Shown: positions 36,501 to 48,157 of the stretch, piece after piece
Numbering within the stretch: position 1 is the first letter of the stretch
Layout of the letters: each line of letters starts with the position of its first letter
Notes under the pieces: generated by a model
What the model saw: the letters and a program-made list of their open reading frames with translations, nothing else
Told to the model about the DNA's origin: nothing
Databases searched by the model: none
Position numbers and translations under genes: made by a program
Assembly: GCA_022605955.1 (NCBI GenBank)
Contig: JAKCOZ010000003.1
Location: 53,692,179-53,756,178, forward strand
Length of the DNA stretch: 64,000 nt
Direction: 5' to 3'
Origin: Rallus limicola
Lineage: Eukaryota; Chordata; Aves; Gruiformes; Rallidae

Positions 36501-39380
36501 AAGTAGCAAAAAAGGCTTTTCTTTAAATGTCAAACAGGAACAGGGGTAAAATGTAGATAGCATTTTTAATTCACTGAGGGCTGTGGGCAGACAAAAATAC
36601 TTTCCACAATTTTCCAAAGTTCAGAAATTATTTTGGGACAAATCTATAATGCAAACTTTGTAGATGTAGAGCAGTGACAGAAAGCAGTTCTGGTCTTAAT
36701 ATCTTCCTTACAGTGCTGTTTCAGTTTTCTTCTGTCCTTGGGTTGCAATTTGGGTGCAGCTGTACTGCCCAAGAGGCCTGTATGTATGCTTAGAGATCAC
36801 ATGTGTCATGCAGGACTGCCTGTAGACTCCCTGGAACAGACAAGGAAGAGCGGGGAAGAGACAGGGAGAATTTGGTCTGGAGTGGAACTGGAATTCAATT
36901 ACACACCTGCTATAGACCCATCCTCATAAAAACTGGCTGAGGATTTTAGCTTTAATCATTCCTCTCTCAGCTCTCTTTGATGTTAAAGACAGGTTACTCT
37001 CACCCCCTTTTCTTGTCAGACTGTGGGCAAGCACCTCTAAATCATGTAGCAAGATGCAGACCTTTCAGGACAACCAGACATGGAGTGGACAGTTTTCTCC
37101 AGCCCTTGAAAGTACATGGCATTGATCTGTTTGCTGTACAATCCCCAAGCCCCAGGCTAGGGATAAAATTTCTTAGGAGAGAGGCAAACTAAATCAATTC
37201 TCTTCTGTTGCTGGGGTAAAGTTGGTCAATAGCTGATATTTTAAAGCACCTCCATCAACAATTTATGAGATTTATTCAGTTTATGCGAAAGAGCACTCCA
37301 TAATCATCACTACGCAGTGATGGCCCAACAGGGTGTTGCTAACTGGATATCATTTAATAAAAGTTTTTCAAGTGCTCAGCATGCTTTCATCAGAGGGTGA
37401 TTTTTGTTTTTATCCTTGTTTTGTATGAACATTAGGAGGTAATCAAGAAGTTATAAAAGTTGATGATTTATGAAGCTTTTGAAGTGGTGGGTGAAATTGT
37501 AGGCTAGATATAATGCTCATATTGATTACACTGTTGGTAAAAGCATGATAAGACTGTTGACTAAAAGTACTATTAAAATAAAATTTATGACAGGCTGTTA
37601 AATAGAGATTTAGTATTATTTTTATAACTTGATTTTGGTAAATAATGGTCTTGGTCAACACTGGGCTGTATAGTTCTCAATAGTGACCTCAGAAATATTA
37701 CCAAAACTGGTGGATAGTCCTGATGTGCTCTCAGAATTTTGTTGTCTCTTACCTTTTCAAATTTTTGTTCCTTCCTCATGGGTTCATCTCAGTCTGCTCC
37801 TTCAACACTTCAATCTTGTTTTGCTTTGTTGATAAATTTTACACATTTCTTCTAGTTTTTCTTCTTCCCTTTCTCATATCCTGACACTACTTTGTTTACT
37901 ACCTTTCTTGTTCCAATTTGAAAGCACATGGGAAAATGAAGTAATGATTTATCTTTTTGCATATGTAGTTCCAAAGCTGTTCCAGTATCCACCATAAACA
38001 GTCTCCACTAGTTACAAAGAATTCCAAGAACAACTTCTAAAATTTTCATAAGTATCTCTAAGTCAGTCCTCCTTTTTTAATTCTTTTATCTCCCACTGCT
38101 ATGTTGGGTTTTTTTTTCATTGTTAGCAATTTTTATTCTGAATATAATCTCAGTTTTTATATATTTCTCTGGTAAATCACCACCAAAAAATTGAAGGAAA
38201 TTTTGGCCAGATTTTGAGTTCTCAGTTTGATACATTGTACCTTTACATCTCATTCCTCTACATTACTTACATCGTGTTTCACTGCATCCAGTTGAAGAGC
38301 TGTTATCTTCAGACCAGTGCCTGTTGAACCTGTTAGTTATAAGGTGAATAGATTTCTAAGACTGGAAAACAGTCCCGTGCTAGCCTCTAGGACTGTGCAA
38401 CTTCCCTCACTCTCTTTGTGCGCAGGTTTTTTTTCTTTGGTTTTCTCCTATTGGTGGCAACCACCATTTTTCAGATAAAAATGCTGATTCATATAAATAT
38501 GAATGAAATCTGGTTTCTTTGGCTCACTTAGTTTATCACACATCTGATGTGTAATCTAGCCATGATATCAGAATGTCCAACGCTATTATGAAAAAGCTGG
38601 GAAATCCATTTAATTCTAATACAGAACCATGTTTTCCAAGTAAACAAAGACATGTTATGAAAAACACTTGTCAAGGACCTCATCTGTGAACACAACTGAC
38701 CTGGTTGGTATTTGTGGGTGATCATCTGAGGCTGTACAGTACAGCACAGCTCTCTGCAGGATGTGCTGTGTTCCTCTTGAAGGATAACTCTTCATCAAGA
38801 TAATCCACACAAATTAATTATCTTCATAGATGTTGCCACATTTCCTCTTTCACATTTAAGTAAATGGAGTAAAAATTACTGGAATAAGATTATCAGTATT
38901 ATAAAGCCAATGACTCCTTTTCTCATTTAAAGTTAGGTGAATAAAACTAGTTTTGCTTCTCTTCAGATCCATTTCAGAAGCAGAGATTCACTTATGGTAG
39001 TTTTACATTCTTGTTCATTACAGTGGTTGAATAAATATTTTAAGAGTAAAATTGAAGAGACACAGTACAGTTGCTGGAGGCTTTTTAAAATTATTTAAGA
39101 AAACATTGCCAACCGTAAAGATGTGCTTGTTCTTCATATGGACAAGGATACCAAGATACCTATGACAAAAATCATAACAACTCAAGATATTCTGTCAAAT
39201 CTGGATGTAATTTTCATGTCTCTTGGAAATATGGTGAGTTAGCTTGTGAGTGTCTCTGAAGCCTGGAAATTCTAGGACATCATGGATGGACTTTCCAAAT
39301 CAACAGCTCTTCGTATGTCTCTAGACAAAGGTTTGGTTAAAAAAAATACAGAAATCCAGAAAATCTATGTAAACCTTTTT

Positions 39381-39407
39381 ATATGTGTATATATATATAT
39401 ATATATA
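39381..39407 (+). repeat. (TA)n microsatellite
   Basis: ATATGTG followed by about ten uninterrupted TA units. Likely polymorphic in length. Confidence 0.95.
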
Positions 39408-40021
39408 AAAATAAAATTAGCTTAAGTATTAAAACTAGACTAAATTTGTGGCTAAAGAGGAAGAATAACATTTATGTCTGTTGTTGTTATGCTTTAAGTA
39501 TATTCTATATTCTTTTCTGAAGCATGTAATGTAATACAAGAGATAAAAAAAATATATCAATAATGTGGACCTATATTTTCTACAAAATAAACATTAATAA
39601 ATACTATTCCTATGGTAAAAAATAGGCAACAATTGATGCACTTTTAAAATACTTAGTTTACCTATCTTCGTGGAAATTTGAGGTGATAACAAACTTGGAT
39701 TTATTTATATTTAATGTGAACTCATTTCTCTTTTGTTAATGTAGAAATAAGAGCAAAAAGGAATTTAACTGCTAAAGAGAGTGGAAATTCTGAGGTTTGC
39801 CAGGCACACGTGTATGTCTGTTTAAGACAGCAGACATTAGGAAAAAATTGTCAAAAAGAACACAAAGGATTGTGGAAAGGTTGGCTTAAGAATGGTTTTA
39901 AGTATTCTCATCTGTGAATTTTAAATGGATGGCTGTATTCATGGGCATTAGACAAGTATGCAATTCTTTGGAAATGTATCTAACCAATACAGGAGTTTTC
40001 ATGTTTATATTTATGATTTCA

Positions 40022-40042
40022 TTGTTGTTGTTGTTGTTGTTG
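40022..40042 (+). repeat. (TTG)n microsatellite
   Basis: Seven TTG units, followed by a G and T-rich stretch. Confidence 0.95.
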
Positions 40043-41632
40043 GGGTTTTTTGGGTTTTTTATAGCAATTAACTGAGCCATTCTGTATAAATCCACTAAGC
40101 CTTGCCCCCTGAATTATTGTTTGGCTTGTATCTTTAAAGGTAGAATACCATGCCAGAGGGTCTCACTGTGCTTTTCCCCTAAGTGTTCTTATTTTCACCT
40201 GGACACAAGTGAGAATAATCTTCTGCAGTGTGTTAGAGAATTGGTAAAAAGTTTTCTATGTTTATGCACTGGACACTGATCTTTTCTAGCATGGGTTCCC
40301 ACATGATACAAATCAGAACAGCTCTGTTGTAGTCAGTGGAGCAAATCAATAATACTGGCTAAGGGTTTTATCCCCAGTCAGTGTTTTGATGGGAAGACAG
40401 AAAAGGGACACTTTTCACTGTCACGTACTGAACAACATCACATGTCTTACTGGGTCAGGCTAAATACTGCCCTTTGGAAAAAAAAAAATCACTGCCTCTT
40501 GGCTAAGCAAAAGAAATGTGCAGTTTTGAGTACAAACAATAGAGCCTTTGAACTAAAGATGTGCAGGCATGAAACTGTTTATTTACAGGGAAAAATGACC
40601 CACTTCTCTAGGAACATGACCCAATTTAATCTGCTAGAAAAAAAAAAAAACCTGAAAAGCTATTTGACCTAAATTTTCTGAAGCAAAAGGTGTGTGGCAA
40701 ACAGAGAACTACCCATAGAGTTCACAAGGCAGCATCATTTACAGGTCACTTGCTCCATGAGTCATACAGGATTTTGTTTCTTTTAATAGGCTGTGATTAG
40801 GAACATTACCTGAAGAACTTCCAGAGAGCTTTGATCTATCATGTCACTTTTTCAGCTCTCTTAGGGATGCAATTACACTGTAAACACCAGTATCACTTAA
40901 ATACACTCCGAGTCCCTGGACGACAAATATAACATTTGGTGATAATAAAGTACCATCCTCAGAGAGATGTGCGGAGCTAGGAAGACCTGGTCATTGAATT
41001 TTCAGGTCTGAGATAATTTGTTTAAAGAGTTAATCTTAATATGGTTGTCCCAAGAGCTCAGTCTACAATACCACTGCTTTTAGAAATGGGCACAAAAATT
41101 ATAATTTGTTCTGTTAAGATTGTCAGTATGAGGGAAATCTTGTATGCTTATTTGGTTTGAAGACATTCATGCTCCCATTCATGCAAGAGTCTTTCCTGGG
41201 AGCAGACCTGCTTTCACTTTGACCTATTTCTTTTTTTCTACATATCCATCAATGTACTGAATCATCAGAGATGGTCAAAAAAGAGTCACTGAAGAAGTAT
41301 TTATTCACAATATTTCAATGGAAAGTCTTTCCATGCTTTCTCCTCAATGTGAATATCAATCTTACAATTTTAGAGAACTGTATGAGTGTCATGTGGTAGT
41401 CAAATCATGTTGGCATTTTTATTAAAAGATCAGATATGTCCATTCCTCTTCTCAAGAAAATCAAAAGCTGGATAGACAATGCTCAATGGATATTTCTTTC
41501 TGTCTACAAAACTGCAAATGCAAAATGACTCGTACCTGCTTTCTAATCTTTTGCTGGTAGAATTATGGGGCCCCTAATTTAATAACATCATAGAATTAAA
41601 GCACCAAGAAATCAGTGAATTGAAGAATTGGG

Positions 41633-41760
41633 GAATCACAGTATTGTTTGTTTTGGATGGTCCTTTAAAGACCATCCAGTCCTGCCATGGACAGGGTCCC
41701 CCTGTACTAGACCAGGTTGTTCAAAGCCCCATCCAACCTGGCCTTGAGCACACTGGGAAC
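41633..41760 (-). mobile_element. CR1 LINE 3' end fragment
   Basis: GAATCACAGTATTGTTTG, then GGTCCTTTAAAGACCATCCA, CTAGACCAGGTTGTTCAAAG and CCCATCCAACCTGGCCTTGA correspond to the antisense CR1 3' end, including the well-conserved CATCCAACCTGGCCTTGA box. The copy is truncated near 41760. A CATAGAATTAA piece at 41588-41600 could be a remnant of a further tail. Confidence 0.9.
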
Positions 41761-44700
41761 AAAGAACAACATGAGCACTCTCTCACCCAAACTTTGTAAG
41801 ACTATGTGAGACAGCAGTAGCAAAAAAAAAAGGTAGTTTAAGACTGTGACCTACTGTTACACTGAGATCAGTAAAATTACTTGAGACATGCAGTATGCTT
41901 CATCAGGGGGACTTCAGCATTTATACTGTAGTTATTTCTGCTTAAATGTGTATGGACAATGTGTGATGCATAGGAGAAAGGATCTTTGATTAATGTTTTT
42001 GTTAATTTTTTATTTTGCATGTACTTTGTAATACCTCTGTTTGATACTTTGTACTGCCCTTGGATGGGCAGCAAAAAGATCCCTGTGAATTTGGGAAGCA
42101 ACTGAAAGGTGCTGGAAAGTAAGACAGCAGAATACCCTGAAAGGATATGGTGGCCAGAGGTAGGTTGACCATGAAGCATTTTATTAGGTCCCAGTAATTC
42201 TGCCTTTCTTAGTGATTTACCTTACTACAGGCGATTCTTGCAGTATCATAAAACTTCAGCTTTAACGGCTTGATTCAGTAGATATTACTGCTAGGATTTT
42301 CACTGCTATCATGACATACAAAGTTGTAACACCTTTTGTGGAAGGCATGTGATAAAATACAGCTGGAGAACAACATTTCGCTGTGCTGAAATATCAGTTT
42401 CCTCTACTGCGCTGTGTGGTTTGTGTAGCCCCTGAACATGACTGTACATAAAGGTACTAAGGCAATTATGTGGCACGTACAGGGCCTGATCTGGCCTTTC
42501 CAGTTGCTCCTATTCACCTCTATCTGTGTTGCAGAAACTCTAATGAAAATCACACCAGTCTGTTGAACAATCTGGGAATAACATTCATGTCTTTAGAAAC
42601 TAGTAGGATTGGCAGAAGAAGATAGCAGTTATCTCAAGCACAAAAGTGGAGCAAACAGCAAAATACTCCCAACCCAGGTGTGCATGTGGCATAAATAAAA
42701 AGGACTCATGAATATCATCATATCAAATTCACTCCTTCCATTTGCAAAGATTTCCAGATACAAAATACCTTTCAGTATCTGTCCAATCTGTCCAACTGAA
42801 ATGCTTGCTCATTCTGATGAGATAATTATCTAGCAATATCAATTTTGACAGTGATCCTCAATAGACAAAAGGTTTATTGCAGAATTTTTTGCTATCTGTA
42901 GTGAATCCAAGTTGGCAATTTTCACGTATGGGGTTTAACTCCTCTGAACTATCCAGAGCTCTCCAATTAGTGTTTGAAATTATTTGGTTGTTTTCTTCAC
43001 AATACTCCTCTTCAAGTTTTCCACTTTCATATTTGCCCTTGTATTGAGTGTGGTGCTAAGCACTACTTGTATGTCACAATGACAGATTTACAGCCTTGAT
43101 TACCCGTAGCTTTCCTAGTCATCAACAGTGTGCATTTGAATATGAACCTTTCACAACAGACTCATCTTATTTACAGACAGCATGTGGCTTACCATGGCCT
43201 TTTTAATCTAATGCAGGAATTTAACATTAGAAATCGAAGCTAATTAGGTAAAGATAGGAGCAGTGCTGGTTGTTATACAATTGGAAATAAATAACTGAGA
43301 TGGGTGACTGAAATTAGTGGAGTATTGGATTGCTGGAACTAAGTTTTTTAATTTTTAAAGGAATAATTAAAATTTCTTAATTTAGCCAATGTAACTGATA
43401 AAAGAATGTGTCAGAATAGAAAAAGAGAGTTTTAATTTTTTTGAAGTTTCCCATCAGTGTATTATTACAGAAGTACTTGGCTGACAAGGTCACCTGCAGG
43501 TCCATCCTGCTTTCTGCTTCTATCTCCCTGCCAACAGTTCCACTCTAAGTGGTTCTGCCACTATGGCACAACTATTAGAAACTATGAGTGAGGAAAACAT
43601 CCTATGAGCTTTTTTACTATCAGGTATAATGGCATAACGATTAATTTCCTTCAATATTATTTTGAATCAAAGTTATTTATTTACAGTAAATAGATTTTTT
43701 TCCTGCTCACTTCCAGTATCTATATTTCAAAAAAGCAGGATTCTGATAGTTATTTTGGGTATGTTTTTAAAAAAAAAAATTTAAAAATAATCTGCTTTGT
43801 TTTTTTCTTTGAATACTATGCAGTATGAGTCAATAAAATGTACTTTTCATTACTTTTATTTAAAAATAATTCTTGTGTTTATTTGTTGCTGAACTCTCCA
43901 CCAATTCCTGCTCTGCAGAATTTATTTGACTGTAACTTCTGCAAGTGAAGCATAGAAGGTTGTTTTTGTTTAAGAGAAAAATTGATTTATGCATGTACTA
44001 AGTGCTTCTGGAATAGAGTTTGCAGATTCAATCTTGCAGTGCTGCACAATTTGTTACAGAGCTGTGATTCAGCCCTTGGCTTAGGAGTAAGGAATGAAAT
44101 AAATAATAGGAAAAAAGAAGACCCTTCTCCACCTCCATGTATGCTAAATAGATAAAATAAATTAACATTTAACATGTTTTCTAAATTACCTTCTAGAATC
44201 TACTAACCTCTTTAATAGATGGAACATCATGACTGCTTAATAGCATTTATTTTTTCATTGTTGCTTTGGTGTATTATTTTTGGTCAGATCCTGGTTCTGG
44301 GAGAGCCCAGATAACAGTGCTTAGCATGGAAGTCCAGCACCTGTTCAGTTTGGCATTAGGAACAGAAGTGCCATTGCAACAGTTTTACAGCCTGCATCTT
44401 GCTCAATTTGTGCCAGGCACTTTGCCCTTGCTCCTGATGTATGGAGCTATTGCCTGCATTCCTCTGCTTGAAGTAATCACCTGTTTGGTGGTTAATTCAG
44501 TTATGCAGATCTTGTTCTGTCTATATTTGGAGCTACAGCCTCCCTCAGCAGTTAATCATTGACATCATTCCTCACAACTCCTTCTTTTCAGTGCAGAGGT
44601 TTGCCACCTCTAGCACAGTGGTGTGTTTGGAGCAGTGCACCCCAAGTCAATAGCAGTCAGGAGGCCTGTCTATCACACATCCCCTTCGAGCCCTCAGGAT

Positions 44701-47687
44701 TAGTTATGATGCAGCTGTTCACTGCAAATTTAGATTGTTCCAGTTATTTTCCTGAAGTGCTCCTCCCAACATCTGGCTATCTTTATTACAAACCCTTATC
44801 CCAAGTATTTCCTCTCCAAAATTATTTTTTTTGCCAACTCCTGGTTCCAGGACAGAACCCAGAAAAATCAACAATTTTGTCCATTGTTTACTGGGGAGGA
44901 AATGGGATCCTTTCCCCAGTTTCCATCTGGGAAGAGATGTGCTATTGGCTCAAGAAATTTCCTTCGTCATTTGATGACCCTACCGGCAAGTTATGTGCTC
45001 TGCAGATTTGCCTCTCAGAGAGAAAACCCATTTTATTTTAACTGTCTTCCTCCTTTCCAGCCAGCCTCACTACCATACTATGGTTCTTTTTGCTTTTGGC
45101 AGCTCTCCCGGAACACTGGGCTGAAAGCAGAAAGAAACCACACTGATACTGTGGTTTCCAGAAGAGACCAAGACTCCTTATTACATATTTCATGCAGCTG
45201 TGCTTTCTTGGCCATCTTTCTCGCTTCCCCAGTTAAATCCCAGCCTTTTTTCTCCATTAGCACATATGGATTTCTAAGATGATCAGGTCAGTGACTCATT
45301 GTACACACTTGTTAGAGGAGATAATTTCAGAGGTGCATTGCAGTGAAGTGGTCTTGTTCAGTTTGGGTGTACTGGAAAGCAGAATTACTTCTCTGACACT
45401 GGAAAGAATAGGTGCTTCTATTTTATGTCTTCTTGAATGTTGGGAGGCAGCTTTTCATGCTGAAATGCACTGATTTATCAATATCCTAACTTTATACATC
45501 ACTCTTAAGTCATCTTTGAGTATGTTTGCTTTTAGTAAACCCATACTTCCTTCTGGGCTCTGTTGAAGAGAATATGGAATTACCAATTTAATCTCTCTGC
45601 CTGCACACTTGTATGTCATTATATATGTGTATTTTCATACATACATATGTACATACAGAGAAAATGCTGATGCTTTCATATGTAATCTTTTAAAAAAAAT
45701 AAAAGTAATTGTGATGATTCACAAATAATCTTTGCAATATAAACTCCAAAAACCATTTTTTAAAGTATGTATCAGAGAAAGGGGACACATACACTCACAG
45801 AGAAAGACAATACTTTTTTTTTAGATGAGTAATCCAAGTCTTGTACAGTTCAAAGGGGGAATAAAAGAGAGGTCCATTTCAAATGTAGTAATTTCACACT
45901 TCTTAATAGATTTTGGGAGAAAATAAGACATTTTGCTGTCATTAACATTTGAAGACAGATGTTTAGCTTCAGAATTCTGTTGCAAAAAAAAAAAAGTGAT
46001 TGAATGATATAAACCCCCATTTGGAATAGCAAAAGTATACACATCATAGAAGTTTAATGAAATGTAGTTTCAGGTTCATAAATACATTTTGCTGTAATAT
46101 TCTCTTTCTTTTGTCACCCTGTTTGCTTAGTGGCAGAGCATGGTTAGAACCCCTTTCCCTGCATTTGGAGGTGCACAGAGAGTGAGAGGAATACGTTAAA
46201 GGACCCTGCAGTGCCCCTGAATTCTCAGAGGTGGCTCCTGGGGCAGCTCTGCAGATTCTACAGAAGTGAAGTGCTTGCTTTGTGGTAATTATAAACATGT
46301 GCTTTAGAAATTAGAAGTCAGTTCTCACAAAACTTTATGCATTGAGGAATTGTTAGTGTGACTTAGTGTCTAAGGCTTTTATACGAAGAATGAAATGTTT
46401 CTCCCTGTCCAGATGGCTGCGTTCATCTCATCCCTACCTTCCAGTCCCTTTTGTGTGCAGGTGTCAGTCCCATTACAGTTCTTGACACCCGATAGCTCTG
46501 TCTAGCTCTGCTTTCTAGATCATGGGTTTTTCAGTGGATCCAGGGAATGGATCCCCCAAGAATGCTTTCTAGATGTAAGGAGAACACTTTTGGTCTGAAT
46601 AGTTTCTTTGTGAGAAACAGCAAAGAATGACCAAAGTGGAGCTTTTACCATAGGTAGGCATAGGTTCTTTCAGTACTTTTCCCCACACAGCAACAGTGGT
46701 TTGAACAGATCAGGGTACTTTAAGAAGGCTCCAAGCATGGAATAACTAGGAACTGCTGCTCTAAATCTGTTTAGGAGTTGTGCAATTTGAACAAGCTTCC
46801 TGGGTTCATATATTTTTAAATCCCTGGGGTTAAGACATGCTGAGAAAATTAACTAAGGGCTCTGTACAGCTTATCACCCAGGCTGAATTTTTCTCGAAAG
46901 AATGGTAGAAAGATGCAGCTGGGTTGAAGATGTGCTTAATTTGGCTGGCTGCTTCATTGACTAGTCTGGCAGTTCATCTCATGACCTTTCCTAGCTTCTT
47001 TTATGGGCATGAATCTCACTGTATCACTGCCATCTTTGCATTTTTGTAAATGCTAAAATTCATTTCAACATGTGGCTCTGTTATACTTCATGTTGAGGCA
47101 GCATGCCACCACTGGATAAAAAAATAGAATCAAAATTAAAAAATCCTTGAGCAAACAAATATTTACAGCAATGCATTCTTACTTGATATAGGCTGTTCTG
47201 ACACTGTGATACACCAGGGAAGATGCCATTTCTGCGCAGCTGTGATTCAATATGAATTTGTGGAAGGTTTGTAAGAACTGTGGATGAGCTTTTCTTTACT
47301 ACTTCACTGCTAAAAATTTTCCTTCATCACAAAAATCCCAATTAAGGTTTGGTTCACAAATGCCTCACTAGTATCAACTAAAGAGTTATTGGATGCAGCT
47401 GCATGTTTTTATAACTTATGAACTACAATACTTAATGATACATTTTTAATGGCTTAAAACATTACAGCAGAAGGGAAACAAGTATCTTGCTTTCATTTAT
47501 AGAATGTTAGCCTACAAGAGTTAGGAAGAAATTTTTCTTCCCTCATGTAATTATTTAGTTACATTAGAGGGGTGAAAGGGGATTTGATTTCCACTGAAAT
47601 CTCAGGTGCTATCCTCTACTGGAAATATGATGATGACTAGGTGAAGTAGCAGTCTATTTTAGGATGGAGACACTGATCACTCTTGAA
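41761..47687. other. Non-coding stretch with one ORF-dense patch
   Basis: About 6 kb without recognisable genes. At 44266-45282 several open frames of 98-160 codons overlap. The first two begin at TTG, not ATG, none resembles a known family, and the frames change, so I do not call a gene. An AATAAA-like AT-rich tract and runs of A around 43770 are low complexity. Confidence 0.5.
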
Positions 47688-47790
47688 TTTTAAGACCCAG
47701 AAGGGACCATTATGATAATTTATTCTGACCTCCTGTATAACATAAGCCTTATAATTTCACAAAGTAATTCTTGCTTGAGCTCCTAACACA
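47688..47790 (-). repeat. Ancient amniote CR1/L3-like LINE 3' end
   Basis: TTTTAAGACCCAGAAGGGAC, then CATTATGATAATTTATTCTG, ACCTCCTGTATAACATAAGC and TTTCACAAAGTAATTCTTGC matches a repeat that I recall as very abundant in turtles and crocodilians (consensus 'aggccagaagggaccattgtgatcatctagtctgacctcctg...'). In birds it survives only as old diverged copies. Strand follows the usual antisense form of the CR1-like 3' end. The identification is from memory and needs a library search. Confidence 0.65.
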
Positions 47791-47894
47791 TTCCTGTGCA
47801 TTAGTAGAACAGTTTTAACAAACCAAGTCCTGAAGTCTTACTTTAGCACAAAATAGAAAGTGGAAGTCAATAAGATGTAAGAATATCTCAGTCC

Positions 47895-47975
47895 CTATTC
47901 CACTGAAATCAATGATAACTTCACCTGAGCTCATTTAAAGGACAGTCAGTAAAGGATTTCAGAGCATAGGCCCAC
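47895..47975. repeat. Possible old interspersed repeat
   Basis: ATTCCACTGAAATCAATGAT followed by TTTCAGAGCATAGGCCC resembles the old 'cactgaagtcaatgg...ggatcaggccc' repeat of reptiles and birds, only about 100 bp downstream of the ancient LINE fragment. By-eye match. Confidence 0.4.
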
Positions 47976-48087
47976 ATTATATTCTGAAATGTGAATAGTG
48001 TAGAAGGCATATGACAAGTTTAAATATTGTAATTTATTTTAAATTGGTGAGGAGTATTAGAGAATATTATATCTTAGAATAAATGTA

Positions 48088-48157
48088 AATGGTTCATTAT
48101 AATGTCTGAATTTTATTTCTGTAATGGTTCATTATAATATCTGAATTTTATTTCTGT
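48088..48157 (+). repeat. 35-bp tandem duplication
   Basis: Copies at 48088-48122 and 48123-48157 both begin AATGGTTCATTATAAT and end TTTTATTTCTGT, with a single G/A difference. This indicates a recent local duplication. Confidence 0.97.

Larger units (their letters stand above)
31556..41632. other. Long non-coding AT-rich stretch
   Basis: About 10 kb with no recognisable gene. The longest open frame is 122 codons (33205-33573); it crosses a T/G-rich low-complexity tract and resembles nothing known. Only simple repeats were recognised, and these are listed separately. Confidence 0.55.

Noticed and set aside
44266..45041. 98- and 160-codon frames as a gene
   Set aside because: Both frames begin at TTG, not ATG; no domain was recognised and the frames change. 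Kept only as a low-interest finding.
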